From NCBI RefSeq assembly GCF_011926545.1, contig NZ_JAATIT010000007.1, positions 55,587 through 119,586 of the forward strand: DNA of 64,000 nucleotides, read 5' to 3'. Source of the DNA: Sphingopyxis italica. Lineage in GTDB: Bacteria > Pseudomonadota > Alphaproteobacteria > Sphingomonadales > Sphingomonadaceae. This document shows, one piece after another, positions 37,259 through 46,435 of this stretch. The translations under genes and the position numbers were made by a program. Position 1 is the stretch's first letter, and each line of letters begins with the position of its first letter. Under the pieces are notes generated by a model that made no database searches, was not told the DNA's origin, and was given only the letters and a program-made list of their open reading frames with translations.

Positions 37259-37952
37259 GGGTGCGCGCCTAGGTCTCGCGGCATTGGCGTTCGGCGGATT
37301 GACCGGGGCGACGGGGATGGATCCGGTCAATCCGACCTGTCCGCTCAATCCCGATTGGTCGAACAATCCCACGATGAAGCTGACGGTCGAGAAGCGCGCC
37401 GGCATGAAAGTGATGCTCGCTGAAGGGCGTGTCGATCCCGGCTTGCCCGACCGTCTTTCCGCCGCGCTCAAGGCAAATCCCGACGTCACCGAAATCTGGC
37501 TCCGCTCGCCGGGCGGGGATGCGCGCGCGGGCAATGCGGCTGGCCGCGTCATTCGGTCGAATTTCGGACTCGGGACGCGAATTCCGTCCGGGTGGGCGTG
37601 TTTCAGTGCGTGCAATTTCGTGTTCATGGGTGGTCAGCCGCGGCTGATCGATCCGGGCGGCGTTTTCATGGTTCATATGTTCACCCGCACCGGCGACCGG
37701 TCGGCGATCGACATGAGCGTCGCGCTGGGCACCGACGCCACGAAGGAATTGATCGGCGATATCGAACAGGATGCCGCGCTGCTGGCGAGCGAGGATAATG
37801 CGTTCCTGATCAAGATGGGCGTTTCGCGCAAATTGCTGACCGATATCATGTATCAGCAACGAGCCGTTGCGACCGCCGAAGACAAGTCCACGCGCCGGTG
37901 CCTTACGCTCGACGAGGCCCTGAAATATGGCGTGACCTACGCTCCGGAGTGA
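37242..37952 (+). CDS. ClpP/crotonase-fold periplasmic protein (COG3904-like)
   Basis: A 236-residue protein with an N-terminal hydrophobic segment. VTEIWLRSPGGDARAGNAAGRVIR contains the GG-D oxyanion turn of the ClpP fold and WACFSACNFVFMGG places a serine where ClpP has its nucleophile; DPGGVFMVHMF places a histidine downstream. A serine-protease-like periplasmic activity is therefore possible but unproved. The start (ATG 37242) lies inside the preceding gene (17-base overlap). Confidence 0.7.
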   Translation: MSWRHKGARLGLAALAFGGLTGATGMDPVNPTCPLNPDWSNNPTMKLTVEKRAGMKVMLAEGRVDPGLPDRLSAALKANPDVTEIWLRSPGGDARAGNAAGRVIRSNFGLGTRIPSGWACFSACNFVFMGGQPRLIDPGGVFMVHMFTRTGDRSAIDMSVALGTDATKELIGDIEQDAALLASEDNAFLIKMGVSRKLLTDIMYQQRAVATAEDKSTRRCLTLDEALKYGVTYAPE

Positions 37953-38019
37953 GGCGGCGTCCACAGGTTGCAAAGAGCAACGAATGTCGTAGACTGGCGG
38001 CCGATAAGGAGAGGCCGCC

Positions 38020-38622
38020 ATGAACGAGATGACGCACGATCACGCCAAATTCCGCTCGATGATCGACGGAACGCAGGAAGATTGGGACATCATCGCGCGC
38101 GAGCAGAAGGAATTCGCGCCGAACAATGGCAAGCGCATCCTCGATCATCTGAAGCTGCTCGGCGGCGATTATGGCGGTTTTCCGGTCGACCGGCTCGAAC
38201 ATTGCCTGCAGACCGCGACGCGTGCGCACCGCGACGGGCGGGACGAGGAATATGTCGTGATGGCGCTGCTCCACGACATCGGCGACACGCTCGGCGCGTT
38301 CAACCATCCCGACGTCGCGGCGGCGATCCTCAAGCCCTTCCTGTCAGAAGAGAATCTCTGGATCGTCCAGCATCACGGCGTCTTTCAGGGCCATTATTTC
38401 TTTCACTATCTCGGGCTCGACCGCGATATGCGCGACCAGTTCAGGGATAGCCCCTATTATGCCGCGTGTACCGAATTCTGCGAAAAATATGACGCGCCGG
38501 CGTTCGATCCCGAATACGACAGCGAGAGCTTGGAGTTTTTCGAACCGATGGTGATGCGCCTCTGCTCCTATCCACGCACGAGCATCTACAAGAAGGTGAT
38601 GGTCGAGGAAGCGGCGGAGTAA
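38020..38622 (+). CDS. HD-domain metalloprotein (PhnZ/MIOX-like branch)
   Basis: A 200-residue protein. The metal ligands appear in LEHCLQTATRAH, LLHDIGDTLG, FNHPDVAAAILKPF, IVQHHGVFQGHYFFHYLG and the later YYAACTEFCEKYDAPAFD. This is the HD arrangement of small dinuclear-iron oxygenases such as PhnZ rather than of cyclic-nucleotide phosphodiesterases. The segment before the first His reads YGGFPVDRLEH; PhnZ carries a glutamate near here, so substrate use may differ. It has a strong AAGGAG ribosome site (AAGGAGAGG). Confidence 0.78.
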   Translation: MNEMTHDHAKFRSMIDGTQEDWDIIAREQKEFAPNNGKRILDHLKLLGGDYGGFPVDRLEHCLQTATRAHRDGRDEEYVVMALLHDIGDTLGAFNHPDVAAAILKPFLSEENLWIVQHHGVFQGHYFFHYLGLDRDMRDQFRDSPYYAACTEFCEKYDAPAFDPEYDSESLEFFEPMVMRLCSYPRTSIYKKVMVEEAAE

Positions 38623-38645
38623 AGCCTCAAAACCTACCTCCAATT

Positions 38646-38728
38646 CCGTTCACCCTGAGCTTGTCGAAGGGCCGTCCTTTCTTTGCGAAAAGGGAAGGAC
38701 GGTGCTTCGACAAGCTCAGCATGAACGG
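38646..38728. repeat. Palindromic repeat (CACCCTGAGCTTGTCGAAGG type)
   Basis: The inverted arms CCGTTCACCCTGAGCTTGTC and GACAAGCTCAGCATGAACGG enclose a second hairpin GTCCTTTC/GGAAGGAC. It lies between convergent HD-domain and enoyl-CoA hydratase genes and belongs to another dispersed family of sphingomonads. Confidence 0.82.
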
Positions 38729-38750
38729 GTTTAGGAGTTTCGGCGAACGC

Positions 38751-39554
38751 CTACTTGCCCTTGAACTCGGTTTTGCGCTTCTGCTGGAACGCCATGATGC
38801 CCTCCATCGCGTCGGCGGTGCCGCCGGCGATGAACTGGCCTTTGGCCTCAGCGTCGAGCGTGGTCGCGAAATCCTGCGTCAGCCCCTCGCGCAGCACCTT
38901 GCGCATTGTGCCGAGCGCGATGGTCGGACCGTTGGCGAGGCGCGTGGCCAGCGCCTTGGCTTCGGCCAACAGGTCGGCGTCCGCGACGCTCTTGTAGATC
39001 ATGCCCCAGTCGGCGGCCTGATCGGCCGAAATCTTCTCGCCCAGCATCATCATCTGCAGCGCGCGCGGCACGCCGATGAGGCGCGGCAGCAGCCACGACG
39101 AGCCGCCGTCGGGGACGAGGCCGATGTTGACGAATGCCTGAAGGAAATAGGCGCTCTTGCCGGCGATGGTGAAATCGCCCGACAGCGCGAAGCTGCAACC
39201 GACCCCCGCCGCGGGGCCGTTGACCGCGGTGATCACCGGAATGTCGAGGTTGGCGAGCGCAAGCAGCATCGGGTTGTAGTGGCTGCGCAGCGCGTTGCGG
39301 CTCCGCGCCCCGCCGCTGACCGCGCCGCCGCCCGATCGGTCGCCCGCGAGATCGGCGCCCGAGCAGAAGCCGCGGCCTTCGCCCGTAATCAAAAGCGCGC
39401 GCGCGCCGAGGCCCGGCAAATGATCGAGCGCCTCGCGAATGTCGTCGGCCATCGCGGGCGGCATCGAATTGAGCCGGTCGGGGCGGTTCAGCGTGATCGT
39501 TGCGACATGGTCGGCGACGTCGAGCTTGATCGTGTCGAAGGTGGGAAGGGTCAT
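38751..39554 (-). CDS. Enoyl-CoA hydratase/isomerase (crotonase family)
   Basis: A 267-residue protein. ALLITGEGRGFCSGADLAG at about 55-73 and NGPAAGVGCSFALSGDFTIAG at about 112-132 form the two oxyanion-hole motifs; FVNIGLVPDGGSSWLLPRLIG follows with the acidic residue expected for PaaG-like members. It hydrates or isomerises enoyl-CoAs. The start at 39554 is 6 bases after GGAG. A palindromic operator-like site lies 27 bases upstream. Confidence 0.92.
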   Translation of the reverse strand: MTLPTFDTIKLDVADHVATITLNRPDRLNSMPPAMADDIREALDHLPGLGARALLITGEGRGFCSGADLAGDRSGGGAVSGGARSRNALRSHYNPMLLALANLDIPVITAVNGPAAGVGCSFALSGDFTIAGKSAYFLQAFVNIGLVPDGGSSWLLPRLIGVPRALQMMMLGEKISADQAADWGMIYKSVADADLLAEAKALATRLANGPTIALGTMRKVLREGLTQDFATTLDAEAKGQFIAGGTADAMEGIMAFQQKRKTEFKGK

Positions 39555-39580
39555 GGGATCTCCTCTCGCGGGTGCTTTAC

Positions 39581-39598
39581 CTTTACGTTCACGTAAAG
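39581..39598 (-). promoter_or_regulatory. Operator-like palindrome upstream of enoyl-CoA hydratase
   Basis: CTTTACGT-TC-ACGTAAAG has perfect 8-base arms around two bases. TTTACGTNNACGTAAA resembles sites of regulators of acyl-CoA and branched-chain degradation genes in proteobacteria (LiuR/PsrA-like), fitting the gene it precedes. Confidence 0.6.
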
Positions 39599-39684
39599 TT
39601 TTGGCGCATTTGCGGGGGGAGTGCAAGGGGGGAGGGGTGGGAGGAGGGGCCGCTAACGACCGGTGCGGCCGAAGCGCGATTGCT

Positions 39685-39800
39685 CTCTCCCCTTCAGGGG
39701 AGAGATACGAAGGCTTGCCGGCTTGTCCGGCTAGCCGCAGTTGAGAGGGGCATGAACCGCTTCGGCCCCCTCTCCCAACCCTCTCCCCTGAAGGGGAGAG
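39685..39800. repeat. Palindromic repeat pair (CTCTCCCCTTCAGGGGAGAG)
   Basis: Two hairpins, CTCTCCCCTTCAGGGGAGAG (39685-39704) and CTCTCCCCTGAAGGGGAGAG (39781-39800), are inverted copies separated by about 76 bases. No gene is supported in the rest of 39600-40019. Confidence 0.78.
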
Positions 39801-40019
39801 GGCTAAGACAGCTCACCACCCCTAAGCGGACCTTCTCCCTCCAAAAAAGCGGCTTTTCCTAGATTACTCGGCTGTGCCAAGCCTCCGGCTTGGCTCTTTG
39901 ATTTCATCGATAGCCACGCCTTCGCATGAAGCGACAAAGGAGACAGAAACGTGCAGCGCATGCGTATCTTTTGTCTGCTTAAGGCTGAAACAGGGCGAAC
40001 AGATGCTGCTGCGTCTCGT

Positions 40020-40658
40020 TCATTCGCCGCCCAGCCGCACGAACCTCATCTCCCCCTCGGCGCGGTGCAGCGTCAGGCCGCGTTCGGTCTTTTCCGCGCA
40101 CGCGCCATCGAAATCGACGACGCCGATGTCATTGGGTACGATGATCACGCGCAGCTTGCCGTCATCGGCCTCCGTGAGTTCGTAGCGCGGGGCGGCGATG
40201 CCATAGATCGGCTCGCGCAGCTCGACCCAGCGCGGGACGCGCGTGTCGCCCGCGGGCATCGTCCAGCCATCATATTGGGTGTAATCCTCGGCCGGGTCGC
40301 CGCTGTCGAAGCCGATGACGAAATCGACCCCGGCGACACCTTCGCCGTTCGGCCAGGTGACGAGCAGGGTCGGGATTTCGCCATCGGCCTCGATCGGCGG
40401 ACCTTTCTCCATCGTCGGGGGCACCGGCTTGGGATCGGTGGTCAGGCAGACCATGGCGCCGCGCATCTCCCAGCGGCCTTCGGCGCGCTCGTCGAAGGCG
40501 CCGGCGACGAAGTAATATTGGAAGCCGCCATCGTCCTTGATGAGCAGGCCCCCGCCGGCGTCGGGTCCTTCGGCAATGGCATATTCGCCGACGAACGGCG
40601 AATCCTGCGCGGCGGCGGGCACGGCGATCAGGGCGGCGGCAAGGAGCAGGGTTCGCAT
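40020..40658 (-). CDS. Exported hypothetical protein
   Basis: A 212-residue protein with a clear signal peptide (MRTLLLAAALIAVPAAAQ). The mature part (SPFVGEYAIAEGPDAGGGLLIKDDGGFQYYFVAGAFDERAEGRW) has a beta-rich, lipocalin- or avidin-like look, with two Cys that could form a disulphide. No family is recognised. It is divergent from prfC. Confidence 0.7.
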   Translation of the reverse strand: MRTLLLAAALIAVPAAAQDSPFVGEYAIAEGPDAGGGLLIKDDGGFQYYFVAGAFDERAEGRWEMRGAMVCLTTDPKPVPPTMEKGPPIEADGEIPTLLVTWPNGEGVAGVDFVIGFDSGDPAEDYTQYDGWTMPAGDTRVPRWVELREPIYGIAAPRYELTEADDGKLRVIIVPNDIGVVDFDGACAEKTERGLTLHRAEGEMRFVRLGGE

Positions 40659-40734
40659 GATGCGATCATGCGTCCGCTGCCGCCGGGACGCCAGCCCTTT
40701 CCACTTGCCCTGCCACCTGCTAGGCGCCCGCGCC

Positions 40735-42327
40735 ATGTCCCAGCACCCCGACCGCCGCACCTTCGCCATCATTTCGCACCCCGACGCGGGCAAGACGACG
40801 CTGACCGAGAAATTGCTCGTCGCGGGCGGCGCGATCCATATCGCGGGCGAGGTGAAGGCGCGTGGGCAGGCGCGGCGCGCCCGTTCCGACTGGATGAAGA
40901 TCGAGCAGCAGCGCGGGATTTCGGTGACCTCGTCGGTGATGACCTTCGAGCATGCGGGACTGATCTTCAACCTGCTCGACACGCCGGGGCACGAGGATTT
41001 CAGCGAGGATACCTATCGCACGCTCACCGCCGTCGACAGCGCGGTGATGGTGATCGACGCCGCGAAGGGCATCGAGCCGCAGACGCTGAAACTGTTCGAG
41101 GTATGCCGCCTGCGCTCGGTGCCGATCATCACCTTCATCAACAAGGTCGATCGCGAGGGACAGACGCCGTTCGAGCTGCTCGACGAGGTCGCCGACCGGC
41201 TCGCGCTCGACGTCTGCCCGATGAACTGGCCCGCGGGGATGGGCGGGCAGTTCGAAGGCATTTACGATCTGGTCGACCCCGCGCTGATGGTGCCCGGCGG
41301 CGACGCGTCGCGCATGTATGAGGGCGAACGGATCGCGGTCGAGGGCTTGGGCGACCCGCGGCTCGCGGCGAAGCTCAGCGCCGATGCGTTCGCGCTGCTC
41401 AAGGAAGAGACCGAGCTGGCGTCGGCCTGCTACGCGCCGTTCGACGCCGCCGCTTACCGCAACGGCGACCTGACGCCGGTGTTCTTCGGTTCGGCGCTGA
41501 AGGAATTCGGCGTCGTCGACCTGCTTGCGGGGCTTGCGAACCACGCGCCGGGGCCGCAGCCGCAACCCGCCGAGCCCGCGCCGGTGCAGCCAAACGACGA
41601 TGCCGTGACCGGTTTCGTGTTCAAGGTGCAGGCGAATATGAACCCCGCGCACCGCGACCGCATCGCCTTCATGCGGCTGTGTTCGGGCAAGTTCGAGCGC
41701 GGGATGCGCCTGATGCAGGGCGGCACGGGCAAGGCGATCGCGATCAGCCGCCCGATGCTGTTCCTCGCGCAGGACCGCGAAATGGCCGAGGAAGCGTTTC
41801 CGGGCGACATTATCGGCATTCCCAACCACGGCACGCTGCGGGTCGGCGATACGCTGTCCGAGCGCACCGACATCATGATCACCGGGCTGCCGAATTTCGC
41901 CCCCGAAATCCTGCGCCGCGTCGCGCTGGTCGACCCGACCAAGACCAAGCAGCTCCGGAAAGCGCTCGACGACATGGCCGAGGAGGGGATCATCCAGGTC
42001 TTCTACCCCGAAATCGGCGCGAACATGATCGTCGGCGTCGTCGGCCAGTTGCAATTGGACGTGCTGATCAGCCGGCTCGAGGCCGAGTATAAGGTGGAGG
42101 CGAAGCTCGAGCAGTCCCCGTGGGACACCGCGCGCTGGATCGCGAGCGACGATGCGGCGGCGCTGAAGGCATTCCAGGCCGACAACCGCGGCGCCGCGGC
42201 GACCGACCGCGACGGGGCGCCGGTGTTCATGGCGAAGGACGCGTGGGAGGTCGGCTATGTCACCCAGCGCAACCCGTCGATCCGCTTCACCGCGACGAAG
42301 GAACGGGTTTTCGCCGACGCGGGTTGA
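40735..42327 (+). CDS. prfC: Peptide chain release factor 3
   Basis: A 530-residue GTPase with G1 SHPDAGKTTLTEKLL, switch RGISVTSSVMTF, G3 DTPGHEDFSEDTYRTL (the RF3 signature) and G4 NKVDRE, followed by EF-Tu-like domain II and the RF3 C-domain. It recycles RF1 and RF2 from the ribosome after termination. The ATG at 40735 matches the normal N-terminus; no strong ribosome site is seen. Confidence 0.96.
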   Translation: MSQHPDRRTFAIISHPDAGKTTLTEKLLVAGGAIHIAGEVKARGQARRARSDWMKIEQQRGISVTSSVMTFEHAGLIFNLLDTPGHEDFSEDTYRTLTAVDSAVMVIDAAKGIEPQTLKLFEVCRLRSVPIITFINKVDREGQTPFELLDEVADRLALDVCPMNWPAGMGGQFEGIYDLVDPALMVPGGDASRMYEGERIAVEGLGDPRLAAKLSADAFALLKEETELASACYAPFDAAAYRNGDLTPVFFGSALKEFGVVDLLAGLANHAPGPQPQPAEPAPVQPNDDAVTGFVFKVQANMNPAHRDRIAFMRLCSGKFERGMRLMQGGTGKAIAISRPMLFLAQDREMAEEAFPGDIIGIPNHGTLRVGDTLSERTDIMITGLPNFAPEILRRVALVDPTKTKQLRKALDDMAEEGIIQVFYPEIGANMIVGVVGQLQLDVLISRLEAEYKVEAKLEQSPWDTARWIASDDAAALKAFQADNRGAAATDRDGAPVFMAKDAWEVGYVTQRNPSIRFTATKERVFADAG

Positions 42328-42384
42328 TCGATCCCGCCAATTCCGCCACCGTGGCATTACTTCGGACCAATGTGGGGGGTGACG

Positions 42385-42846
42385 ATGCGCGGATGGATAT
42401 GGGCGCTGGCGGCGATCGCGATCAGCGCGCCGGCGATGGCGCAACCGGCGATAAAATTGCCGATCGCCAAGGGCTTCTGGACCAACGACAACCAGAAATG
42501 CGCGACGGTGCGCTATGGCTATATTTTCGACGGGACGCGTTGGGGCTCGCTCTATTATTACGGGCCGACCGGCAATCTGGGGCCTGCGGCCGAGTTGCGG
42601 CCGATCACGCAGACGCGCGCGGTCGAGGACGGTTTCACCCAGATGCAGTTCGGCGGCTATGACGGCGCGGGTTATTTTCGCATGAAGTCGCTCGGGACCG
42701 ACCGGGCGCTCTATCGCGTCGGGGCGCCGTTCCGCGAGGGGATGCAGGTGACGAACGAACCGCTGATCCGTTGCGATTTCAAGGCACTGTCGCCGAAAAT
42801 GCAGGCGGCGGTCCGGCGCCACGCACCGGGGCTCGCGGTCAGATAA
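42385..42846 (+). CDS. Exported hypothetical protein
   Basis: A 153-residue protein with a signal peptide (to PAMAQ, about 20) and a small domain containing GFWTNDNQKCATVRYGYIFDGTRWGSLYYYGPTGNLGP. The pattern WTN-x3-KC is seen in uncharacterised small periplasmic proteins of sphingomonads. Function unknown. Its 3' end overlaps the convergent dinB by 8 bases. Confidence 0.68.
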   Translation: MRGWIWALAAIAISAPAMAQPAIKLPIAKGFWTNDNQKCATVRYGYIFDGTRWGSLYYYGPTGNLGPAAELRPITQTRAVEDGFTQMQFGGYDGAGYFRMKSLGTDRALYRVGAPFREGMQVTNEPLIRCDFKALSPKMQAAVRRHAPGLAVR

Positions 42847-43948
42847 GGCTGAACAGGTCGGCGGGTGCCGCGGTGTCCTCGTCATCATCCTCTTCGTCCT
42901 CGAACTTGCTCAGTGTCACGCCGAGCAGGCGGATGCCCTGTTCGGTCGGCAGCAGGGGGCCAAGGATCGCTTCGCCCGCGGCGAGCAACGATGCGCCGTC
43001 GAGGATCGGCGCGGTGACCGACCTGGCTCGGGTGATTGTGCGGAAATCGGCGTAGCGCAGCTTCAGCGTCACCGTGCGTCCGCGCGCGCCCTTCTTGGCC
43101 GCGCGGTCCCAGACGACGGTGCAGACATGCGCGAGCGCCTCGCGGATTTCGGTGTCGGTGATCAAATCGTTGAAGAAGGTGCGCTCGCCGCCCAAGGACT
43201 TCAGCGGCCGGTTCGACTTGACGCGGCGGTGGTCGATCCCGCGCGCGAGGTTGTGGAGCCATTCGGCGCTGTTGCCGAAATGCGTCGCGAGCCAGACTCC
43301 GTCCATCGCCGCGAGATCGGCGCCCGAGAAGATGCCGAGCCCCTCCATCTTCGCCGCGGTGACCGGGCCGATGCCGTGGAAGCGGCGGATCGACAGGGTC
43401 TGGACGAAGGCGGCGCCCTTGCCGGGCGGGATGATCGTGAGGCCGTCGGGCTTGTTCTGGTCCGACGCGAGCTTGGCGATGAACTTGTTGTAGGAGACGC
43501 CGGCCGACGCGGTGAGGCCGGTTTCGGCGTGGATGCGCTCGCGGATCAGCTTCGCCGCCGCGGTCGCGCTGCCCAGCCCCGCCTTGTCGGCGCTGACGTC
43601 GAGATAGGCCTCGTCGAGCGACAGCGGCTCGACCTCGTCGGCATAGTCGCGGAAGATCGCGCGGATCTGGTGCGAGATGTCGCGATAGACCTCGAAGCGC
43701 GGCGGCACGAAGATGAGGGCGGGGCACTGGCGCTTCGCGGTGACGCTCGGCATCGCCGAGCGGACGCCGAACTTGCGCGCTTCATAGCTCGCCGCCGCCA
43801 CGACCCCGCGCCGCGACGATCCGCCGACCGCGACGGGTTTTCCGCGCAGGGCCGGATCGTCGCGCTGCTCGACCGAGGCGTAGAAGGCATCCATGTCGAC
43901 ATGGATGATCTTGCGGCCCGCCGGCGTCGTATCGGGATCGACAACCAA
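42839..43948 (-). CDS. dinB: DNA polymerase IV
   Basis: A 369-residue Y-family polymerase. IIHVDMDAFYASVEQRDDP and EVEPLSLDEAYLDVS hold the catalytic Asp and Glu residues; the little-finger domain follows. It copies past lesions with low fidelity. A TTG at 43948 is the only in-frame start that keeps the full N-terminus; GGGG lies 7 bases before it. The last residues (DEEDDDEDTAAPADLFSLI) are acidic and end in DLF, resembling the beta-clamp peptide of DinB proteins. Confidence 0.95.
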   Translation of the reverse strand: MVVDPDTTPAGRKIIHVDMDAFYASVEQRDDPALRGKPVAVGGSSRRGVVAAASYEARKFGVRSAMPSVTAKRQCPALIFVPPRFEVYRDISHQIRAIFRDYADEVEPLSLDEAYLDVSADKAGLGSATAAAKLIRERIHAETGLTASAGVSYNKFIAKLASDQNKPDGLTIIPPGKGAAFVQTLSIRRFHGIGPVTAAKMEGLGIFSGADLAAMDGVWLATHFGNSAEWLHNLARGIDHRRVKSNRPLKSLGGERTFFNDLITDTEIREALAHVCTVVWDRAAKKGARGRTVTLKLRYADFRTITRARSVTAPILDGASLLAAGEAILGPLLPTEQGIRLLGVTLSKFEDEEDDDEDTAAPADLFSLI

Positions 43949-44107
43949 TCACATACCCCTTGGTCGACCCGGCACGAAGATGGGCGGTGCGCAGGAGGAC
44001 AACGAGGGAGAACAAACCACGAATCCGTGTCACAATCAACCGGGCGGGTGCGCTTGGCGGAGGAGGCCGGCTTGTCCGCGCGGCCGCGATGCGTCCTTGC
44101 GTCCGTA

Positions 44108-46435
44108 TTAGGCCGCGAAGGCCGGAACTCCCGGCGCGCGCGCTTGAAGGGCCGCAGGCGCCGGCTCGATCGTCCAGAAGCTGCCGGCCATCGCCTGATG
44201 GGCCAGATGGAAGGCGAGGATCGATTCGGCGCCGCAATTATGATTGACGCCTCGCGGCGTCAGGCCATCGCGGCAGCGTCCGCTCCCGATGTCGCCGAGC
44301 GGAACGCCGCGATCGTTGTCGCCGAGGAACCAGCGCCAGGCCGTCTCGGCGTGCGCGCGCCAAACCGGTTGACCGCTGGCGGCAAAGGCGGTGGCGCAGG
44401 CCGCGACCGTCGCCCAGGCCTCGATCGGTTGCTGGTCGAAGGGCCGATATTCGCCCACGCACCCGAAACCTTCCGAACCCATCGGCCTGAAATGTCCGGC
44501 GGCCGCGGTCTGCCTGTCGCACAGCCAGCCGAGCGCGGCGAGGCCCGCCTCCTCGTGCGAAAGCGAGGGGAGGCGGCGGCCGGCGCGGATCAATGCTTCG
44601 GCGAGGCGGGCATTGTCATAGGCGAGCCCGGTTTCGAACCAGTCCCAGTCGGGGCGCCGCGCGCTTTTCCAGAGCGCGGACAGAAAGGCGCCGCCGTGCT
44701 CGACGATCGCGCGCGCCGCGGCGTTGCCGGGATCGCTGTCGAGCAGATGATCGGCGCCCAGCAGCGCGAAGGCGATGGCGCGCGGGCTCTTGAAATTTTG
44801 CGCCATCGGCGCGGCGCGCTCGAACCATCCGGTGGCCCAGCGACGAAAATCGGCGCCGCTCGCTTTCGCGGCGCTATGCCCGAGCGCCCAGAGCGTGCGC
44901 CCGTTGCTGTCTTCGGAGCCCGCCTCTTCGAGCCAGCGGCGATCATAGCCCATGAAATTGCGGAACAGGCCGCGTTCGGGGTTCCACGCATGTTGAATGA
45001 AGCTCGCGAATGTCAGCACGCGCTGCCCGGCCTCGCTGTCTCCCGGGAGAAGACCATGGACGAACATCAGCGCGCGGGCGTTGTCGTCGATGCAATAGCC
45101 GTGATTGCGATCGGGCACGATCCCCATGCCATGTTGCAGGATGCCGACGTCGTCGCACATCGCCCACAGCCCGGCGAGCGCCGGCCAACGGCGTGTTATC
45201 GGCGCGGGTGAAGCCGGGCTTGTCACCTTGGAAACGAGCGCGGCGAACCGGTCCGCGACGACGCTCCACGCCGTCTGCCGGCCCCGCGCATAGGCCCGCT
45301 GCTGTAACGCTCGCCGTTCTTCGGGAACGGCGAGCAGCAGCTGCACTGCCTCCGCGATCGCGTCGCTGTCGCAGCCGGGCAGGATGATGCCGACGTCGCC
45401 GCGCAAAAGCTCGCGGGCATGGACGAACGGCGTCGAGACGACCGCGCGGCCGAGCGCCACCGCATAGGCGAGCGTGCCCGACGTGATCTGCTGAAGATTG
45501 GGATAGGGCGCGAGGTAGATGTCGCAAAGCTCGATCTGGTCGAGCAGGTCGCGGCTGCCGAGGAAGCGGTTGTCCCATGCGATGTTGTCGGCGACGCCGA
45601 GATCCTCGACCAGCACCTTCAGGCTTTCGCGATAGGCTTCGCCTTCCGCTGCGAGCAGGTTGGGATGCGTCGCGCCGACGATGCGGTAGAGGATGTCGGG
45701 ATATTGCGCCGCTATCGCGGGCAGCGCGCGGATCGCGGTCTCAAGACCCTTGCCCGGCCCAATCAGCCCGAAGGTCGACAGGATCGGGCGATCGCCGATG
45801 TCCAGCGCCTCGCGCAGCGGAGATCGCGCGGCGAACGGGCGCTCGGGGGTGCCGTGCTCGATGACTTCGATCTGCGCGGCGTCGGCGCCATAAATGTCGA
45901 TCAGCGCCCCGCGGCCGAATTCGCTCATCACCACCAGCTTCGACGCGCGGGCGACCAGTCGCGCCATCACGGCTTGCTGGTCGGCGCTGGGCTTTTCCAG
46001 CACGGTATGAAGCGTGACGATCAGCGGTGCCGCGATCCGGTCGACGAGTTCCAGCACCATATTGCCGGCCGGGCCGCCGAAGATGCCGAACTCATGCTGC
46101 AGCCAGACCGCGTCGGCGCCGCTCTCGTTGATGGCCTCGGCCGCGGCGCGATAGCTGGCGGGGTCGCGCTCGTCGATCGCCAGCCGCACGTCGGGGTCGT
46201 CGGCGTCGGCGGGGCGGCCGCGCATCGCGTAAACATCGATGGCGAGATCGGGTGCGGCCGAACGCAGATGATCGAAGCTGTCGGCGGTGAAGGTCGCGAT
46301 GCCGCATCGGCGAGGGCGAAAGCATCCGATCAGCGCCAGCCGCCGCTCTTCGCGCGCCGTGGGGGCTTCGACGGAGGGGAGGACATCTTCTTCGGAAAGC
46401 TGGAAGAAAAACCGGTCTTCGCTGTCGTGCTTCAT
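44108..46435 (-). CDS. Glycosyltransferase family 4 fused to an alpha-helical sugar-enzyme-like domain
   Basis: 775 residues. The N-terminal 405 form a GT4 (GT-B) transferase: FRPRRCGIATFTADSF, WLQHEFGIFGG, LHTVLEKPS, IEHGTPERPF, FGLIGPGKGLETAIRALP and TSGTLAYAVALGRAVVSTPF. The C-terminal 370 start with RNHGYCIDDNARALMFVHGLL and look like a six-hairpin alpha barrel with repeated Trp/aromatic pockets. The same gene neighbourhood encodes two GH130 proteins, so the product is probably a mannose-type oligosaccharide (inference). A GCAAC-N16-CGTT promoter lies upstream. Confidence 0.82.
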   Translation of the reverse strand: MKHDSEDRFFFQLSEEDVLPSVEAPTAREERRLALIGCFRPRRCGIATFTADSFDHLRSAAPDLAIDVYAMRGRPADADDPDVRLAIDERDPASYRAAAEAINESGADAVWLQHEFGIFGGPAGNMVLELVDRIAAPLIVTLHTVLEKPSADQQAVMARLVARASKLVVMSEFGRGALIDIYGADAAQIEVIEHGTPERPFAARSPLREALDIGDRPILSTFGLIGPGKGLETAIRALPAIAAQYPDILYRIVGATHPNLLAAEGEAYRESLKVLVEDLGVADNIAWDNRFLGSRDLLDQIELCDIYLAPYPNLQQITSGTLAYAVALGRAVVSTPFVHARELLRGDVGIILPGCDSDAIAEAVQLLLAVPEERRALQQRAYARGRQTAWSVVADRFAALVSKVTSPASPAPITRRWPALAGLWAMCDDVGILQHGMGIVPDRNHGYCIDDNARALMFVHGLLPGDSEAGQRVLTFASFIQHAWNPERGLFRNFMGYDRRWLEEAGSEDSNGRTLWALGHSAAKASGADFRRWATGWFERAAPMAQNFKSPRAIAFALLGADHLLDSDPGNAAARAIVEHGGAFLSALWKSARRPDWDWFETGLAYDNARLAEALIRAGRRLPSLSHEEAGLAALGWLCDRQTAAAGHFRPMGSEGFGCVGEYRPFDQQPIEAWATVAACATAFAASGQPVWRAHAETAWRWFLGDNDRGVPLGDIGSGRCRDGLTPRGVNHNCGAESILAFHLAHQAMAGSFWTIEPAPAALQARAPGVPAFAA

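Noticed and set aside
42885..43727. Minus-strand 280-codon frame inside dinB
   Set aside because: An out-of-frame shadow of dinB with Arg-rich translation.
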